Source: Planctomycetia bacterium
Lineage (GTDB): Bacteria; Planctomycetota; UBA11346
Reading direction: 5' to 3'
Assembly: GCA_005801395.1 (NCBI GenBank)
Contig: SYDV01000415.1
Location: 1-5,039, forward strand
Length of the DNA: 5,039 nt
A program made the position numbers and the translations under genes. Shown one piece after another: positions 4,984 to 5,039 of the stretch (its first letter is position 1; every line of letters starts with the position of its first letter). Below the pieces are notes generated by a model. It did not search any database and was not told where the DNA came from. It saw only the letters and a list, made by a program, of their open reading frames with translations.

Positions 4984-5039
4984 TTAGGTGGCCTGAGAAA
5001 AGTCATCTGAGATCACCGTGGTGGTTTCGCTGGAATACA
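4984..5039 (-). CDS. Possible C-terminal tail of a minus-strand gene (rest outside the window)
   Basis: On the minus strand a frame enters from the right edge and reads YSSETTTVISDDFSQAT, then TAA at 4986-4984. An 8-bp hairpin lies one base past the stop, which is where a gene end would have one. Seventeen codons are too few to test coding character, so this could be chance. No family is recognised. Confidence 0.25.
   Translation of the reverse strand, partial: YSSETTTVISDDFSQAT

Overview
This is a bacterial chromosomal window of roughly 50 % GC, by eye. It holds four complete protein genes, one complete tRNA gene, the tail of another gene at the left edge, and a gene remnant plus unrecognised sequence at the right edge. 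The mix suggests an environmental bacterium: a membrane-anchored eukaryotic-type Ser/Thr kinase, a FolC with a GTKGKGS P-loop, almost no Shine-Dalgarno sequences, and heptamer-based intergenic repeats. The PVC group (Planctomycetes, Verrucomicrobia and relatives) is one possibility, but nothing here fixes the phylum.

Layout. Positions 2-157 (+) are the last 51 codons of an unrecognised gene. It converges on a Ser/Thr kinase (203-1213, -), and a short hairpin with a U-tract between them is the likely kinase terminator. A 293-base divergent gap (1214-1506) follows, in which I find no convincing promoter. Next is folC (1507-2739, +), the folate polyglutamylation / dihydrofolate synthase. Its stop codon lies inside a large heptamer repeat element (copy A, 2738-2909). 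Then come cysM (2951-3850, +), O-acetylserine sulfhydrylase B, and a 79-residue BFD-like [2Fe-2S] protein (3952-4191, +). These two are separated by 101 bases rich in nested palindromes. A second repeat element (copy B, 4194-4316) starts two bases after the small protein's stop. A self-contained tRNA-Asn(GTT) unit follows, with promoter, tRNA with encoded CCA and a strong intrinsic terminator (4334-4494). The right end carries a 61-codon N-terminal remnant of an AAA_14/DUF4143-type ATPase (4584-4769, +), then about 270 bases with a possible minus-strand gene tail at the edge.

The most interesting structure is the pair of repeat elements. They belong to one family: (AGCTNCG)n arms around a shared core of 22 bases with 19 identical. 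They lie in opposite orientation and exactly bracket the cysM / iron-sulfur pair, next to a tRNA gene. This could be two ordinary intergenic repeats that happen to sit after gene ends. It could also mark a two-gene sulfur cassette that moved or recombined as a unit. The cysM / BFD-like pairing itself suggests a link between sulfur assimilation into cysteine and an Fe-S or redox carrier; that link is inferred from position only.
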